Positions 42,644 to 52,317 of a stretch of 64,000 bases of DNA are shown in pieces. The translations under genes and the position numbers were made by a program. The number at the start of each line of letters is the position of its first letter. Position 1 is the first letter of the stretch. Below the pieces are notes generated by a model that was given only the letters and a program-made list of their open reading frames with translations, was not told the DNA's origin and ran no database searches. Origin of the DNA: Bradyrhizobium retamae (lineage in GTDB: Bacteria; Pseudomonadota; Alphaproteobacteria; Rhizobiales; Xanthobacteraceae); the NCBI RefSeq assembly GCF_001440415.1, contig NZ_LLYA01000001.1:372001-436000 (forward strand), in the 5' to 3' direction.

Positions 42644-43656
42644 TGAGCGAGGCACGCAAGGACGACACTATTCTCGATGTGAAGAACCTGCAGACGGTGT
42701 TCTTCACCAATTCCGGGCTGTTCCGCGCGGTCGACGACGTCTCGTTCACGGTGCGCCGCGGCGAAACGCTCGCGATCGTCGGCGAGTCCGGCTGCGGCAA
42801 GAGCGTGACCGCGCTGTCGGTGATGCGGCTGGTGCCCGACCCGCCGGGCCGCGTGGTCGGCGGGTCGGTGACGCTGGAAGGCACCGATCTGCTCAGCCTC
42901 GACGAGGCCGAGATGCGCGACATCCGCGGCAACCGCATCTCGATGATCTTTCAGGAGCCGATGACCTCGCTCAATCCAGTGATGCGGATCGGCGACCAGA
43001 TCACCGAAGTGCTCCGCCTGCACCAGGAGATGACCGCAAAGGAAGCCTGGGCCAAGGCGGTCGAGATGCTCCGCCTGGTCCGCATTCCCGAGCCGGACCG
43101 GCGCGCGCACGAATATCCGCATCAATTGTCCGGCGGCATGCGGCAGCGCGCGATGATCGCTATGGCCCTGGCGTGCCGGCCGGCGCTGTTGATCGCGGAC
43201 GAGCCGACCACCGCGCTCGACGTGACGATCCAGGCGCAGATCCTGGCGCTGATCGTCGACCTGCAAAAGAAGCTCGGCACCGGCTTGATCCTGATCACGC
43301 ACGATCTCGGCGTCGTCGCGCAGACCGCGCAGCGCGTCATCGTGATGTATGCCGGCAAGAAGGTCGAGGAAGCGACGGTAGAGGACCTGTTCGAAAATCC
43401 AAAGCATCCCTACACGCGCGGGCTGATGGCCTCGATGCCGGCGGTGATTTCGTTCGGCGCCAAGACCGATGCGCGGCTGAACGAGATTCCCGGCATGGTG
43501 CCGTCGCTGACCAACCTGCCGCCGGGCTGCGCCTTTGCGCCGCGCTGCCGCCTTGCCGTGGACCGATGCCGCGCCGAATATCCACCGCTGCAAGAAGTCG
43601 ACGGCGACCACTTCGCGGCGTGCTGGCGCGCAACCGAATTGGTAGGCGTGCCATGA
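42643..43656 (+). CDS. ABC ATPase, DppD type
   Basis: A 337-residue ATPase starting at ATG 42643 (MSEARKDD), just overlapping the permease stop. Walker [10 protein letters not shown] near residue 48, Q-loop [12 protein letters not shown], signature LSGGMRQRA, Walker [15 protein letters not shown]. The C-terminal oligopeptide-transporter domain has a conserved cysteine set ([16 protein letters not shown]), which in related DppD/OppD proteins holds an Fe-S cluster. It works with the DppF-type partner. Confidence 0.93.
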   Translation: MSEARKDDTILDVKNLQTVFFTNSGLFRAVDDVSFTVRRGETLAIVGESGCGKSVTALSVMRLVPDPPGRVVGGSVTLEGTDLLSLDEAEMRDIRGNRISMIFQEPMTSLNPVMRIGDQITEVLRLHQEMTAKEAWAKAVEMLRLVRIPEPDRRAHEYPHQLSGGMRQRAMIAMALACRPALLIADEPTTALDVTIQAQILALIVDLQKKLGTGLILITHDLGVVAQTAQRVIVMYAGKKVEEATVEDLFENPKHPYTRGLMASMPAVISFGAKTDARLNEIPGMVPSLTNLPPGCAFAPRCRLAVDRCRAEYPPLQEVDGDHFAACWRATELVGVP

Positions 43657-44645
43657 GCGACCAACGCCCCCTCCTTGAAGTCACCGACCTCGTCAAGCAT
43701 TACGCGGTGCGCGGCGGCGTCCTGCGCCGGCGCGTCGGCACCGTGCATGCGGTCGACGGCGTCAGTTTCTCGGTCGGCAAGGGCGAGACACTCGGGCTGG
43801 TCGGCGAATCCGGCTGCGGCAAGTCGACGGTCGCACGCGCCGTGCTGCGGCTGGTGGAGCCGTCCAGTGGCGCCATCAAGCTGAACGGCACCGACATCAC
43901 CGGGCTCAGCAAGGCCGAGATGCGGCCGCACCGTCGCTCGATGCAGATCGTATTCCAGGATCCGTTCGCCTCGCTCAATCCGCGCATGACCGCGGGCGAT
44001 ATCGTCGGCGAGCCGCTCGCCGTGCATGGGCTGGCAACCGGTCGCGCGCAGCAGGAACGCGTCGCGGAACTGTTCGCGCAGGTGGGATTGCGGGCCGATC
44101 AGATGAAGAACTACCCGCACCAATTCTCCGGCGGCCAGCGGCAGCGCATCTGCATCGCTCGGGCACTGTCGCTCGGGCCGAGCCTGATCGTGTGCGACGA
44201 GCCGGTTTCAGCGCTCGACGTCTCCATCCAGGCGCAAGTGATCAACCTGTTGATCGACCTGCAGCGCAAGAACGATTTTTCCTACCTGTTCATCGCCCAC
44301 GATCTCGCCGTCGTCGCCCATATCAGCCATCGCGTCGCCGTGATGTATCTCGGACGCATTGTCGAAATCGCGGACAAGTCGGAGTTGTTCGCCAACCCGC
44401 GGCATCCATACACGCAGGCGCTGCTGGCGTCAGTCCCGGTCGCTGATCCCAAGGCAAAGCGCCTTGCGCCGATGGTCGACGGCGACGTCCCGAGCCCGAT
44501 CAATCCGCCCTCAGGCTGCGCTTTCCACACCCGCTGCCGCTATGTCATGGACCGCTGCAAGGTGGAGCGGCCGGCGCTGGTGGAGGCCGGCGAAGGACAT
44601 CAGGTAGCGTGCTGGCTGAACGACGGCACGGGGCGACCGGAGTAA
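43653..44645 (+). CDS. ABC ATPase, DppF type
   Basis: A 330-residue ATPase from ATG 43653, which overlaps the previous stop by ATGA. Walker [11 protein letters not shown]-loop [14 protein letters not shown], signature FSGGQRQRI, Walker [15 protein letters not shown]. The C-terminal domain again has the Cys pattern [11 protein letters not shown] and VACW. It completes a five-gene importer with binding protein, two permeases and two ATPases. Confidence 0.93.
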   Translation: MSDQRPLLEVTDLVKHYAVRGGVLRRRVGTVHAVDGVSFSVGKGETLGLVGESGCGKSTVARAVLRLVEPSSGAIKLNGTDITGLSKAEMRPHRRSMQIVFQDPFASLNPRMTAGDIVGEPLAVHGLATGRAQQERVAELFAQVGLRADQMKNYPHQFSGGQRQRICIARALSLGPSLIVCDEPVSALDVSIQAQVINLLIDLQRKNDFSYLFIAHDLAVVAHISHRVAVMYLGRIVEIADKSELFANPRHPYTQALLASVPVADPKAKRLAPMVDGDVPSPINPPSGCAFHTRCRYVMDRCKVERPALVEAGEGHQVACWLNDGTGRPE

Positions 44646-44652
44646 GTCTATC

Positions 44653-44774
44653 GTCGTCCCTGCGAACGCAGGTACCCATAACCACCGCTGCTACTTATGA
44701 ACGAAAGTTATCGCCCCAACTTCGCACAAATCGTGCATTCGTGGTTATGGGTCCCGGGTCAAGCCCGGGACGAC
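44653..44774. repeat. Family C palindrome, long composite copy
   Basis: Outer arms GTCGTCCC (44653-44660) and GGGACGAC (44767-44774) enclose a second pair ACCCATAACCAC (about 44674-44685) and GTGGTTATGGGT (about 44742-44753), plus a CCCGGG hairpin at 44755-44769. It fills the 140-bp gap between the convergent importer and carboxylase genes; no gene is present in the gap. Confidence 0.75.
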
Positions 44775-44785
44775 AGAGATTTTTG

Positions 44786-46762
44786 TCACGCCGCCGCAAT
44801 CTCCACGACGATCCGCCCCGTCGTCACCTGCTCGCCCTCCGTGACATCGATCGACGAAACCGTACCCGCGACACCTGCCATGTGCACGTGCTCCATCTTC
44901 ATCGCTTCCAGCGTCATCACCGGCTGGCCGACGGCAACCTGCTCGCCGGGCTTGACCAGCACGGCCACCACGCGGCCGTTCATCGTCGCGCGCACCTTGC
45001 CGTCGCCGTCCGCCGCCGCAGCGGAGGCCGGTGCAGCCAGCGTCAGATCGCGGGCGGCAAGCGAGGCTCCGCGATGCAGGATGTACAGATGACCGCCATC
45101 GCGCAGAAATCTCGCTGACTCCATCATGCCGTTGGCACGGAAGCGGATCGTGTCGGGGCCAAGCTCATTGATCTCGAAACGCCACTCGTTGCCATCGAGG
45201 CCGGCGACATAACTCCCGTCGCGGTTTCGAACAATATCGACATCGAACGCACCGTGGCCAAGGTCGATCCGCATCGTCAGCGGGAACGTCGCCGCCAGAC
45301 TGCGTCCGCTGCGCCAGGGAGGCGCATGCGGGTTGGTGACATAAAGCAGCAATGCCGCCAGCGCGGCCTCCGTCTCGTGGTTCGCACGCGACGCCAGCAA
45401 TTCGTCGCGGTGATTGCCGATGAAGGCCGTGGTCGCTTCGCCCTTCGCAAAGGCAGGATGGCGCAAGCAGGAAATCAGGAATCCCTGATTGGTGGTGATG
45501 CCGAATGCGGCAGTCTGTTCAAGCCCGCAAATCAGCCGCCCGCGAGCCTCGTTGCGGTCGGCACCATGGCTGATGATCTTGGCGATCATCGAATCGTAGA
45601 ACGGCGGAATCTCCGAACCCGATCGCAGCGCGTGCTCGACGCGGATGCTGTCGGGCATCTGCCACAGCCCCATTCGCCCCGATTGCGGCATGAAGTCATG
45701 GTTCGCGTCCTCCGAGCACAACCGCACCTCGATGGCGTGGCCGGAGAATTTGACGTCTTCCTGCTTGAGCCCGAGCGGCTGGCCGGTGGCAATGCGCAAC
45801 TGCAGTTCGACCAGATCGAGCCCGGTAATCGCTTCGGTGACGGGATGCTCGACCTGCAGACGCGTGTTCATTTCCATGAAATAGAACTCGCCGGACGGAT
45901 CGAGCAGGAACTCCAGCGTACCCGCACCCTCATAGTCGATCGATTTGACCGCAGTGACCGCGACGGCGCCGATGCGCGCCCGCAAGTCCGGCGTCACTTT
46001 TGGCGAGGGCGCTTCCTCGATCAGCTTCTGGTGTCGGCGCTGCACCGAGCAATCGCGCTCGCCGAGATGGATGGCATTGCCGTAGCGATCGCCGAACACC
46101 TGAATCTCGATGTGGCGGGGATCGACGATCGCGCGCTCCAGGATCACCGTGGGATCACCGAACGCGCCCTGCGCCTCCGACCTTGCGCTGCGCAGCGCAT
46201 CCGGAAATGCCGAGGCGTCTTCGACCAGCCGCATGCCGCGCCCGCCACCGCCAGCAACCGCCTTGATCATCACGGGGAATCCGATCTTCCTGGCCTCCGC
46301 CAGCATCACTGCGTCGCTCTGGTCCGCACCCTGATAGCCGGGCACGACAGGAACGCCTGCCTTTGCCATGATGTCTTTGGCGCCGGCCTTATTGCCCATC
46401 GCCCGGATCGCCTCCGGCGACGGCCCAATGAAGACCAGCCCGGCATCGCGGCAGGCCTGCGCAAAATCCTCGTTCTCGGCGAGGAAGCCGTAGCCCGGAT
46501 GCACGGCGCCGGCCCCGCTGGCTTTGGCCGCGGCGATGATCGCATCGATCCGCAGGTAAGACTGCGCCGGCAGCGCCTCCCCGATCCGCACCGCCTGATC
46601 CGCCTCACGCACGTGCAGCGCATCACGATCGGCATCGGAATAGACGGCTACGACGCCATAGCCGAGCCGCCGCGCGGTGCGCATGATCCGCAGTGCGATC
46701 TCGCCGCGGTTGGCGACGAGAATCTTAAAGAATGGCGTTCGCTTCATCTCGATCCCGCTCAT
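44786..46762 (-). CDS. Acyl-CoA carboxylase alpha subunit (biotin carboxylase + biotin carrier)
   Basis: A 658-residue protein. ATG 46762 overlaps the stop of the beta-subunit gene by ATGA. Biotin carboxylase: ILVANRGEIALRIMRTARRLG at the N-terminus (shortened here), HPGYGFLAENEDFAQA, ATP loop KAVAGGGGRGMR and FMEMNTRLQVEHPVTE near residue 285-300. A linker of about 130 residues leads to the biotin carrier domain with the biotinylated lysine in LEAMKMEH near residue 620. The layout matches methylcrotonyl-, geranyl- and propionyl-CoA carboxylases. It carboxylates biotin with bicarbonate and ATP for transfer by the partner subunit. Confidence 0.93.
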   Translation of the reverse strand: MSGIEMKRTPFFKILVANRGEIALRIMRTARRLGYGVVAVYSDADRDALHVREADQAVRIGEALPAQSYLRIDAIIAAAKASGAGAVHPGYGFLAENEDFAQACRDAGLVFIGPSPEAIRAMGNKAGAKDIMAKAGVPVVPGYQGADQSDAVMLAEARKIGFPVMIKAVAGGGGRGMRLVEDASAFPDALRSARSEAQGAFGDPTVILERAIVDPRHIEIQVFGDRYGNAIHLGERDCSVQRRHQKLIEEAPSPKVTPDLRARIGAVAVTAVKSIDYEGAGTLEFLLDPSGEFYFMEMNTRLQVEHPVTEAITGLDLVELQLRIATGQPLGLKQEDVKFSGHAIEVRLCSEDANHDFMPQSGRMGLWQMPDSIRVEHALRSGSEIPPFYDSMIAKIISHGADRNEARGRLICGLEQTAAFGITTNQGFLISCLRHPAFAKGEATTAFIGNHRDELLASRANHETEAALAALLLYVTNPHAPPWRSGRSLAATFPLTMRIDLGHGAFDVDIVRNRDGSYVAGLDGNEWRFEINELGPDTIRFRANGMMESARFLRDGGHLYILHRGASLAARDLTLAAPASAAAADGDGKVRATMNGRVVAVLVKPGEQVAVGQPVMTLEAMKMEHVHMAGVAGTVSSIDVTEGEQVTTGRIVVEIAAA

Positions 46763-48375
46763 GGCCGGGCGACCGAGAATTGCAAGCGCTGCGGCGTGCG
46801 GGCTTCGGCCTCGCGGCAGATCGCCAGCACTTCCGCAAGCACGCTGCGGGTATCGCGGGGATCGATCACGCCGTCGTCGAGCACCCGCGCGCTGGTCGAG
46901 AACACGTCCATCTGGCCGTCGAACACGCCCGTGATCTGCGCCTTCATCGCCTCCAGCTTTTCCTTCTCGATCGGCTTGCCCCGTCGCGTCGCCGCAGCCT
47001 CGGTCACGATCGCCATGGTTTCGGCGGCCTGCTCGCCGCCCATCACGGCGGTCTTGGCATTGGGCCAGGAGAAGCAGAAGCGCGGGTGGAAACCGCGCCC
47101 GCACATGCCGTAATTGCCGGCCCCGAACGACGCCCCGCAATAGATCGTGATCTGCGGCACGGTCGCCGACGTCACCGCCTGGATCATCTTGGAGCCGTGC
47201 TTGATCATGCCGGCTTCCTCATAGGCACGGCCTACCATGTAGCCGGTGGTGTTGTTCATGTAGAGCAGCGGCGTGCGCGACTGGCAGCAGGCCTGGATGA
47301 AATGCGTCGCCTTGTTGGCGCCGGGTACGTCGAGCGGGCCGTTGTTGGTGATGATGCCGATCGCCTGTCCTTCGATGCGGGCGTGGCCACAGACCGTCGC
47401 CGGGCCGTAATTCGCGCCGAACTCGGTGAAATCGGAATCGTCGACGAAGCGCGCGATGGCCTGGCGCATATCGACCGGGCGCTTGTGGTCGATCGGCATG
47501 ATACCGAGCAGTTCCTCGGCGTCATAGCGTGGCGGCTTGAAGGACAATGCCGCAGCCTTCGGCCGATCCCATTCCAGGTTGGCCATGATATCGCGCGCGA
47601 TGCGCAGCGCATCGCGGTCGTCCTCGGCGAGATAGTCGCCAAGACCTGAAATGGAGGTGTGCATCTCGGCGCCGCCGAGTTCCTCCTCGGTTGCGATCTC
47701 ACCCGTCGCCGCCTTCAAGAGCGGCGGGCCGGCCAGGAATGCGCGGGTACGGCCGCGGACCATGACGATGTAGTCGGAGAGCCCCGTTTGGTAGGCACCG
47801 CCCGCCGTTGACGATCCATGCGTCACGGTGACGACGGGCAGACCGGCGGCCGACAGCCGCGCGAGATTGCGAAAGATGTTGCCGCCGCGGATAAAATCCT
47901 CGACGCGGTAACGCAGCAGATTGGCGCCGGCGCTTTCGACCAGTTGCACGTAAGGCAGCTTGTTTTCCAGCGCCAGTTCCTGCACCCGCAGCGTCTTGTC
48001 GAGGCCGAAAGGCTGCAACGCGCCCGCGTCAATGCCGGAATCATTGGCGCTGACCATGCAGCGAATGCCGGAGACGAAACCTATCCCTGCGATCACGCCG
48101 CCGCCGGGAACGCTCTTCTCCGCATCCGGCACGTCGAACATGTAGCCGGCAAGCGTCGATAGTTCGATGAACGGCGAGCCCGGATCGAGCACCAGCGCCA
48201 CGCGCTCGCGCGGCAGCAATTGCCCGCGCTTGTGGAAGCGGTCCTTGGCCGCGGCCGATGCGGCGCGCGTGCGATCTTCCAGCGAGCGCATCCGCGCGAT
48301 CAGCACCAGCATGCCGTCGCGGTTGGCCTTGTAGGCGGCGCTGGAGGGGGAGATGGTCGATTCAATTACAGCCAT
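46759..48375 (-). CDS. Acyl-CoA carboxylase beta subunit (carboxyltransferase)
   Basis: A 538-residue subunit. The start is ATG 48375 (MAVIESTISPSS) behind GGAGAG. A longer in-frame start at 48423 reads through the family A repeat and is an artefact. Motifs: KRGQLLPRERVALVLDPGSPF near residue 50-70, ESAGANLLRYRVEDF, HGSSTAGGAY (oxyanion loop), AGPPLLKAATGEIATEEELG, then in the C-terminal half VPGANKATHFIQ, NNTTGYMVG and GASFGAGNYGMCGR. This is the crotonase-type carboxyltransferase of the methylcrotonyl/geranyl-like group, but substrate-defining residues differ from the canonical forms and cannot be read with certainty. Confidence 0.92.
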   Translation of the reverse strand: MAVIESTISPSSAAYKANRDGMLVLIARMRSLEDRTRAASAAAKDRFHKRGQLLPRERVALVLDPGSPFIELSTLAGYMFDVPDAEKSVPGGGVIAGIGFVSGIRCMVSANDSGIDAGALQPFGLDKTLRVQELALENKLPYVQLVESAGANLLRYRVEDFIRGGNIFRNLARLSAAGLPVVTVTHGSSTAGGAYQTGLSDYIVMVRGRTRAFLAGPPLLKAATGEIATEEELGGAEMHTSISGLGDYLAEDDRDALRIARDIMANLEWDRPKAAALSFKPPRYDAEELLGIMPIDHKRPVDMRQAIARFVDDSDFTEFGANYGPATVCGHARIEGQAIGIITNNGPLDVPGANKATHFIQACCQSRTPLLYMNNTTGYMVGRAYEEAGMIKHGSKMIQAVTSATVPQITIYCGASFGAGNYGMCGRGFHPRFCFSWPNAKTAVMGGEQAAETMAIVTEAAATRRGKPIEKEKLEAMKAQITGVFDGQMDVFSTSARVLDDGVIDPRDTRSVLAEVLAICREAEARTPQRLQFSVARP

Positions 48376-48388
48376 GAACTCTCCACCC

Positions 48389-48472
48389 GTCATTGCGAGG
48401 AGCGAAGCGACGAAGCAATCCATACCTTGCCGGATGGCGCGATGGATTGCTTCGCTTCGCTCGCAATGACGG
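48389..48472. repeat. Family A palindromic repeat, copy 1
   Basis: Begins GTCATTGCGAGGAGCGAAGC and ends CGCAATGACGGC, with inner arms GAAGCAATCCA / TGGATTGCTTCG. The same element lies at 60568-60651. It fills the gap between the carboxyltransferase start and the BKACE stop, both minus-strand genes. Confidence 0.88.
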
Positions 48473-48474
48473 CA

Positions 48475-49341
48475 CTAATGCCGGGTCCCGAAAATCTGCC
48501 GCGCCTCAGCCGGGCTCGCGATTTCGCGGCCCGCCCGCCGCGCGCAAGCGGCGATGGCTTCGATCAACTGCCCGTTCGAGATCACCTTGGTGCCGTCGCC
48601 GAGATAAAAGGTATCCTCCAGCCCGGTGCGCAAATGCCCACCGAGATCGGCGCAGCGCTGGTGCAGCGGCCAGATTTCGGCGCGGCCGATCGCGGTGACC
48701 TGCCAATGCGCTGCCGGCAGTTTCAGCTTGAGCAAGATCGGCAGCAACTCCGGATCCACCGGCATGCCTGACGCCACGCCCATCACAAAGTTATATTCGA
48801 GCGGTCCGGAATACATGCCGGTCTGCACGTACATGCCAACGCAGCGCTCGATGCCGACGTCGAAACATTCGAACTCCGGAATCGTGCCCGCTTCCTTCAT
48901 CACGTCGAGATAGTCCTGCACCTTCTCGACCGCGTTGTCGAACATCATCGGCGGCCAGGCCCAGGTATTATCGGACTTCACCTTGAGATAGTTCAGCGAG
49001 CCGGCGTTGCAGGCCGCGATCTCGGGCCGGGTCTCGCGCACGCAATCGAGCGCACCCTGATACTTCGGACCCGACGTGCCTGTCGTGTGATTGATAATGA
49101 CGCCGGGGCAGGCCTCGCGGATCGCCTGCTGGATCTCTTTGGAGACGTTGACGTCCCAGGACGGCAGATGCCCCTTGTTCGGTTCCTGCTGGCGCAGATG
49201 AATGTGCATAATGCTGGCGCCGGCATTGAAGGCGGCCTTGGCCTCACGCGCCATCTGTTCCGGCGTCACCGGCACGTTGTGCTGCTTCGGATCGGTCAAC
49301 ACGCCGTTCAGCGCGCAGGTAATGACGGCCTTGTCGCCCAT
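48475..49341 (-). CDS. Beta-keto acid cleavage enzyme (BKACE, DUF849 family)
   Basis: A 288-residue zinc-dependent TIM-barrel enzyme. Zinc ligands are in IMHIHLRQQ (His46, His48 region); VIINHTTGTSGP, CNAGSLNYLKV and PEFECFDVGIERC are family blocks. The family condenses a beta-keto acid with acetyl-CoA and splits it to acetoacetate plus a new CoA thioester; the founding member is the 3-keto-5-aminohexanoate cleavage enzyme of lysine fermentation. The substrate side chain is read by a few active-site residues that cannot be assigned by eye. Located upstream of the carboxylase genes on the same strand, with an AraC regulator before it. Confidence 0.88.
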   Translation of the reverse strand: MGDKAVITCALNGVLTDPKQHNVPVTPEQMAREAKAAFNAGASIMHIHLRQQEPNKGHLPSWDVNVSKEIQQAIREACPGVIINHTTGTSGPKYQGALDCVRETRPEIAACNAGSLNYLKVKSDNTWAWPPMMFDNAVEKVQDYLDVMKEAGTIPEFECFDVGIERCVGMYVQTGMYSGPLEYNFVMGVASGMPVDPELLPILLKLKLPAAHWQVTAIGRAEIWPLHQRCADLGGHLRTGLEDTFYLGDGTKVISNGQLIEAIAACARRAGREIASPAEARQIFGTRH

Positions 49342-49430
49342 GGATCAACCTTCGAAAACGAGACGCGAGAGATCGCGAACATCCAGCGCGATCATGCGTG
49401 CCGCATCAGCCGGCTTCTTGCGTCCACCCG

Positions 49431-50225
49431 CTATCCGGCGCTGGCGTGGCGGTGGCTGTAGATCGCGAGATCGCGCGAGCCGGAAAAGATCGCGCGCGGC
49501 TTCAGCCCGTAGAAGCGGCGGATCGAGTGGCTAAAATGCGTCGAATCGGGATAGCCGATATCCTGCGCGAGATGCGCAAGGTTGATGTCCTGGTTAGCGA
49601 AATGCAAGAGATGCCGCGCACGCTTCCAGGCGCGGAACGAGCGGAACGAGATTCCAGTCTCTTCCTTGAACAGGTGCAGAAAGCGCGACGGCGATAATCC
49701 CGCCTCCGCGGCGCAGCTTGCCGCCGTCACCGGCTCGCCGGAGAATTTTCCGATCTGCACAATCGCGTGTGCCACGCGGGGATCGAGCTCACGTTGCGGC
49801 AAGACTTCGCCAAGGCACAGGAGATCGAATTCGGCGCTGGAAAACTCACAGCCGGCGTGATGCTCGCGCAGTTCACGATAGGCGGCGCGGATGCGGCTGA
49901 CGAAAGCCGCGCCCTCAGGCCCCGCGAGGCGCGTCGCGAGATCTTCCAGCGCACCGGGACGAACGCTCTCCGGTTCGATGACGACGCTGAGCACCGAGCG
50001 ATGATCGCTGGCGATGGTGTGCCTGACGTTCGGCAACAGCGCGACCATATCGCCATGGGTTTCGCGGCCATCGGCCGTGGTCAGCCAAAGACCGCCCTCG
50101 ATCGCAACATAGATGTTGAACCCGCCCGAGCAGCGTTGCCGGGGCCGACCAAGCAGGCCGGCGTAGAACACGCGTTCCGGGGTGATCAGCATCAGATGGC
50201 CGGATTTGTGGCCGGTATCGTCCAT
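49431..50225 (-). CDS. AraC-family transcriptional regulator
   Basis: Encodes 264 residues from ATG 50225 behind AGGAGGACAAGCC. Residues about 15-110 form a cupin-type sensor (GFNIYVAIEGGLWLTT, GDMVALLPNVRHT). The C-terminal ~100 residues hold two helix-turn-helix motifs (AASCAAEAGLSPSRFLHLFK, then LAQDIGYPDSTHFSHSIRRF). The effector may be an intermediate of the surrounding catabolic genes, which it probably activates. It lies 89 bp upstream of the BKACE gene on the same strand. Confidence 0.88.
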   Translation of the reverse strand: MDDTGHKSGHLMLITPERVFYAGLLGRPRQRCSGGFNIYVAIEGGLWLTTADGRETHGDMVALLPNVRHTIASDHRSVLSVVIEPESVRPGALEDLATRLAGPEGAAFVSRIRAAYRELREHHAGCEFSSAEFDLLCLGEVLPQRELDPRVAHAIVQIGKFSGEPVTAASCAAEAGLSPSRFLHLFKEETGISFRSFRAWKRARHLLHFANQDINLAHLAQDIGYPDSTHFSHSIRRFYGLKPRAIFSGSRDLAIYSHRHASAG

Positions 50226-50312
50226 GGCTTGTCCTCCTCGCACGGCTCTTTGGCCGCTGCGATGGGGTCAACCATAGCGGAAATTTGAGGACTGTCACCG
50301 AGAGAAGGGACT

Positions 50313-50346
50313 GTCATTCCGGGGCGCGAAGCGAACCCGGAATGAC
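50313..50346. repeat. Family D palindrome
   Basis: GTCATTCCGGG (50313-50323) and CCCGGAATGAC (50336-50346), an 11-bp perfect stem with GCGCGAAGCGAA in the loop. It lies between the AraC gene start and the GST gene stop, both minus strand. Confidence 0.75.
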
Positions 50347-50355
50347 ACACACCCG

Positions 50356-51012
50356 TTAGGCCCGAACGCGCGGGGCGACGTTTTGCTCGATGCCCGCCTT
50401 GCGCTCCGCCGCAACCGCGCGCTGGTAACCCTCGCGCTCCTGCAACCGGGCCCAATAGGCCCTGACATTCGGCCCGAAATCCTTGTCCAGGCCGACATTG
50501 CCGGCCAGCCGCAGTGCATAGCCGTTAACGATATCGGCCGCGGTAAAGCGGCCAGCGCACAGGTTTTCGGCATTGGCGGTCGCTGCCTCGACCGCGCGCA
50601 GCCGGCCCAGGAACCATTTAGCGTAATCGCCGGCAACTTGCGGGTTCCGCCGTTCTTCCGGCTCGAGCTGGCTGTATCTCAGCACCAGCGTTTGCGGAAA
50701 GGTCAGCGTGGCGTCGCTGAAATACATCCAGTTCAGGAAGGCGCCATAGGCCGGATCATCCTGCCCTACCACCAGCGGCGTCGGTCCGTATTTGGTGCCG
50801 AGATAGTAACAAATGCCGGAGGACTCCGTCATCTTGGTCTCGCCATCGATCATGAATGGAATGGTGCCGAGCGGATTGATCGCGAGATATTCCTTGGCGA
50901 GCACGCGCGGCGGGAACGGCAGCATCTTCAGCTCGTAGGGCAAGCCCATCTCTTCGAGCATCCAGAGCGGGCGGAACGAGCGCGCGCCGTCGCAGTGATA
51001 GAGCGTGATCAT
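50356..51012 (-). CDS. Glutathione S-transferase family protein
   Basis: A 218-residue cytosolic protein. The thioredoxin-like N-terminal domain reads ITLYHCDGARSFRPLWMLEE, with the glutathione-binding GTIPFMIDGETKMTESSGI near residues 49-67 (cis-Pro and the Glu-Ser pair). The C-terminal helical domain (FTAADIVNGYAL near 155) has the N-capping motif. It may detoxify or isomerise an intermediate of the adjacent pathway; maleylpyruvate or maleylacetoacetate isomerase activity is possible but not shown. Confidence 0.85.
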   Translation of the reverse strand: MITLYHCDGARSFRPLWMLEEMGLPYELKMLPFPPRVLAKEYLAINPLGTIPFMIDGETKMTESSGICYYLGTKYGPTPLVVGQDDPAYGAFLNWMYFSDATLTFPQTLVLRYSQLEPEERRNPQVAGDYAKWFLGRLRAVEAATANAENLCAGRFTAADIVNGYALRLAGNVGLDKDFGPNVRAYWARLQEREGYQRAVAAERKAGIEQNVAPRVRA

Positions 51013-51099
51013 CAGGCGTTCCCTCTCTTCTTGATTGGCAGTCTGGAACGCCGGCAGGCCGTCCGCAACGACATCCTTATACGTCCGGCGCGTGCCGCA

Positions 51100-52317
51100 T
51101 CAGAGATCTGCCCCCTCGATGATATTGCCGAACCGGACATAACCTTTTCCGTCCCAGCGCTGCAACTGCATCTGACGCAACGGATGGTGGTTGGTAGGGC
51201 TGGTGTTGACACGAACGCCCGGCAACAGGGTCGGGACCTCGACGTTCCTAAGGTTGTTCGCTTCGCGCATGATGCTGTCGCGGCTGAAATTCCCTTTGCA
51301 CTGCTCCAGCAATACGCGCAGCACTGATGTCACCGTATACCCGTACGCGTTGAGGAACTCCTTCGGATTCCCTTCGCTGTAATACTTCGCCATGAACTTC
51401 AAGTAGTCCTTGGTCGCGGGATCTTCCGCCCACGCCGGATCGGACGGATCCTTGATGTACACCGAGGTGATAACGCCGACCGCGCGCTCGGGCCCGACCG
51501 GCATGATGGTCGAGGCCACCGAGGCGGCGCCGCTGGTGACGAAATGCATCGGTTTCCAGTCGAGTTCGAAGACCTTCCGGATCGACTGCGCCGCAAACTT
51601 CGCCGTGACACCCGAGATCAGAACATCGGCGTTGCTGGCGCGCAGTGCGACGACTTGGGAATCGATCGTCGGATCGGTGACTTCGTAGGACACTGCCTTC
51701 ACCATGGAATCGTAGCGCGGCCCCAGCACGTCGCGCAAGCCGTTGACGAAATCCTTGCCGAGGTCGTCGTTCTGGTAGAGCAAGGCAAACTTCGCATCGG
51801 GCTTCTGGCTCAGCGCGTACTTAGCAAAGATCTGCGCCTCGGTTCGTGAACTCGGCGCAAAGCCCATGGTCCAGGGATAGTTCTGGTAATCGCCCCATTT
51901 GTCGCCGTTCACCGACAGGAACAGATGCGGCACCTTCTTCGAGTTGACGTACTTGACCACGGCGGAGTTCGGCGCCGTGCCGAGCATCGAAAACAGAAAA
52001 GCGACATTGTCGCTTTCGATCAGCTTTCTGGTTTGCTCGACGGTTTTCGCCGGATTGAATCCATCGTCATAGTAGATGAAGCTGACCTTGCGGCCGGCGA
52101 TGCCGCCCTGGTCGTTGATCATGCGGAAATAAGCGTCCGAGCATTTCGCGATCGTTCCCAACGCCGACACCGGACCACTCAGCGACGTGGTGCAACCGAT
52201 CTTGATCTCGGTCGCGGTAACGCCGGGAGTTTCTTCGGCACGAGAAGGGCCCGCAAGCGCCACGACACCTGCCGCCGCCGAACCAGCCAGTAGCGTACGA
52301 CGGTTGAGCGAGGTCAT
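51100..52317 (-). CDS. Tat-exported amino-acid-type ABC binding protein
   Basis: A 405-residue type I binding protein. An apparent Tat signal (NRRTLLAGSAAAGVVALAG) is followed by TEIKIGCTTSLSGPVSALG, YFRMINDQGGIAGRKVSFIY, DDGFNPAKTVEQTRKLIE and NDDLGKDFVNGLRDVLG. It is of the LivK group often found with aromatic- or organic-acid catabolic genes. No permease or ATPase lies near. The 203-bp gap upstream (52318-52520, toward the acyl-CoA dehydrogenase) shows no gene. Confidence 0.88.
   Translation of the reverse strand: MTSLNRRTLLAGSAAAGVVALAGPSRAEETPGVTATEIKIGCTTSLSGPVSALGTIAKCSDAYFRMINDQGGIAGRKVSFIYYDDGFNPAKTVEQTRKLIESDNVAFLFSMLGTAPNSAVVKYVNSKKVPHLFLSVNGDKWGDYQNYPWTMGFAPSSRTEAQIFAKYALSQKPDAKFALLYQNDDLGKDFVNGLRDVLGPRYDSMVKAVSYEVTDPTIDSQVVALRASNADVLISGVTAKFAAQSIRKVFELDWKPMHFVTSGAASVASTIMPVGPERAVGVITSVYIKDPSDPAWAEDPATKDYLKFMAKYYSEGNPKEFLNAYGYTVTSVLRVLLEQCKGNFSRDSIMREANNLRNVEVPTLLPGVRVNTSPTNHHPLRQMQLQRWDGKGYVRFGNIIEGADL

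Noticed and set aside
45254..47113. Long plus-strand frame opposite the carboxylase genes (about 620 codons)
   Set aside because: Antisense shadow spanning two real genes. Its translation is Arg/His/Asp-rich and without motifs.
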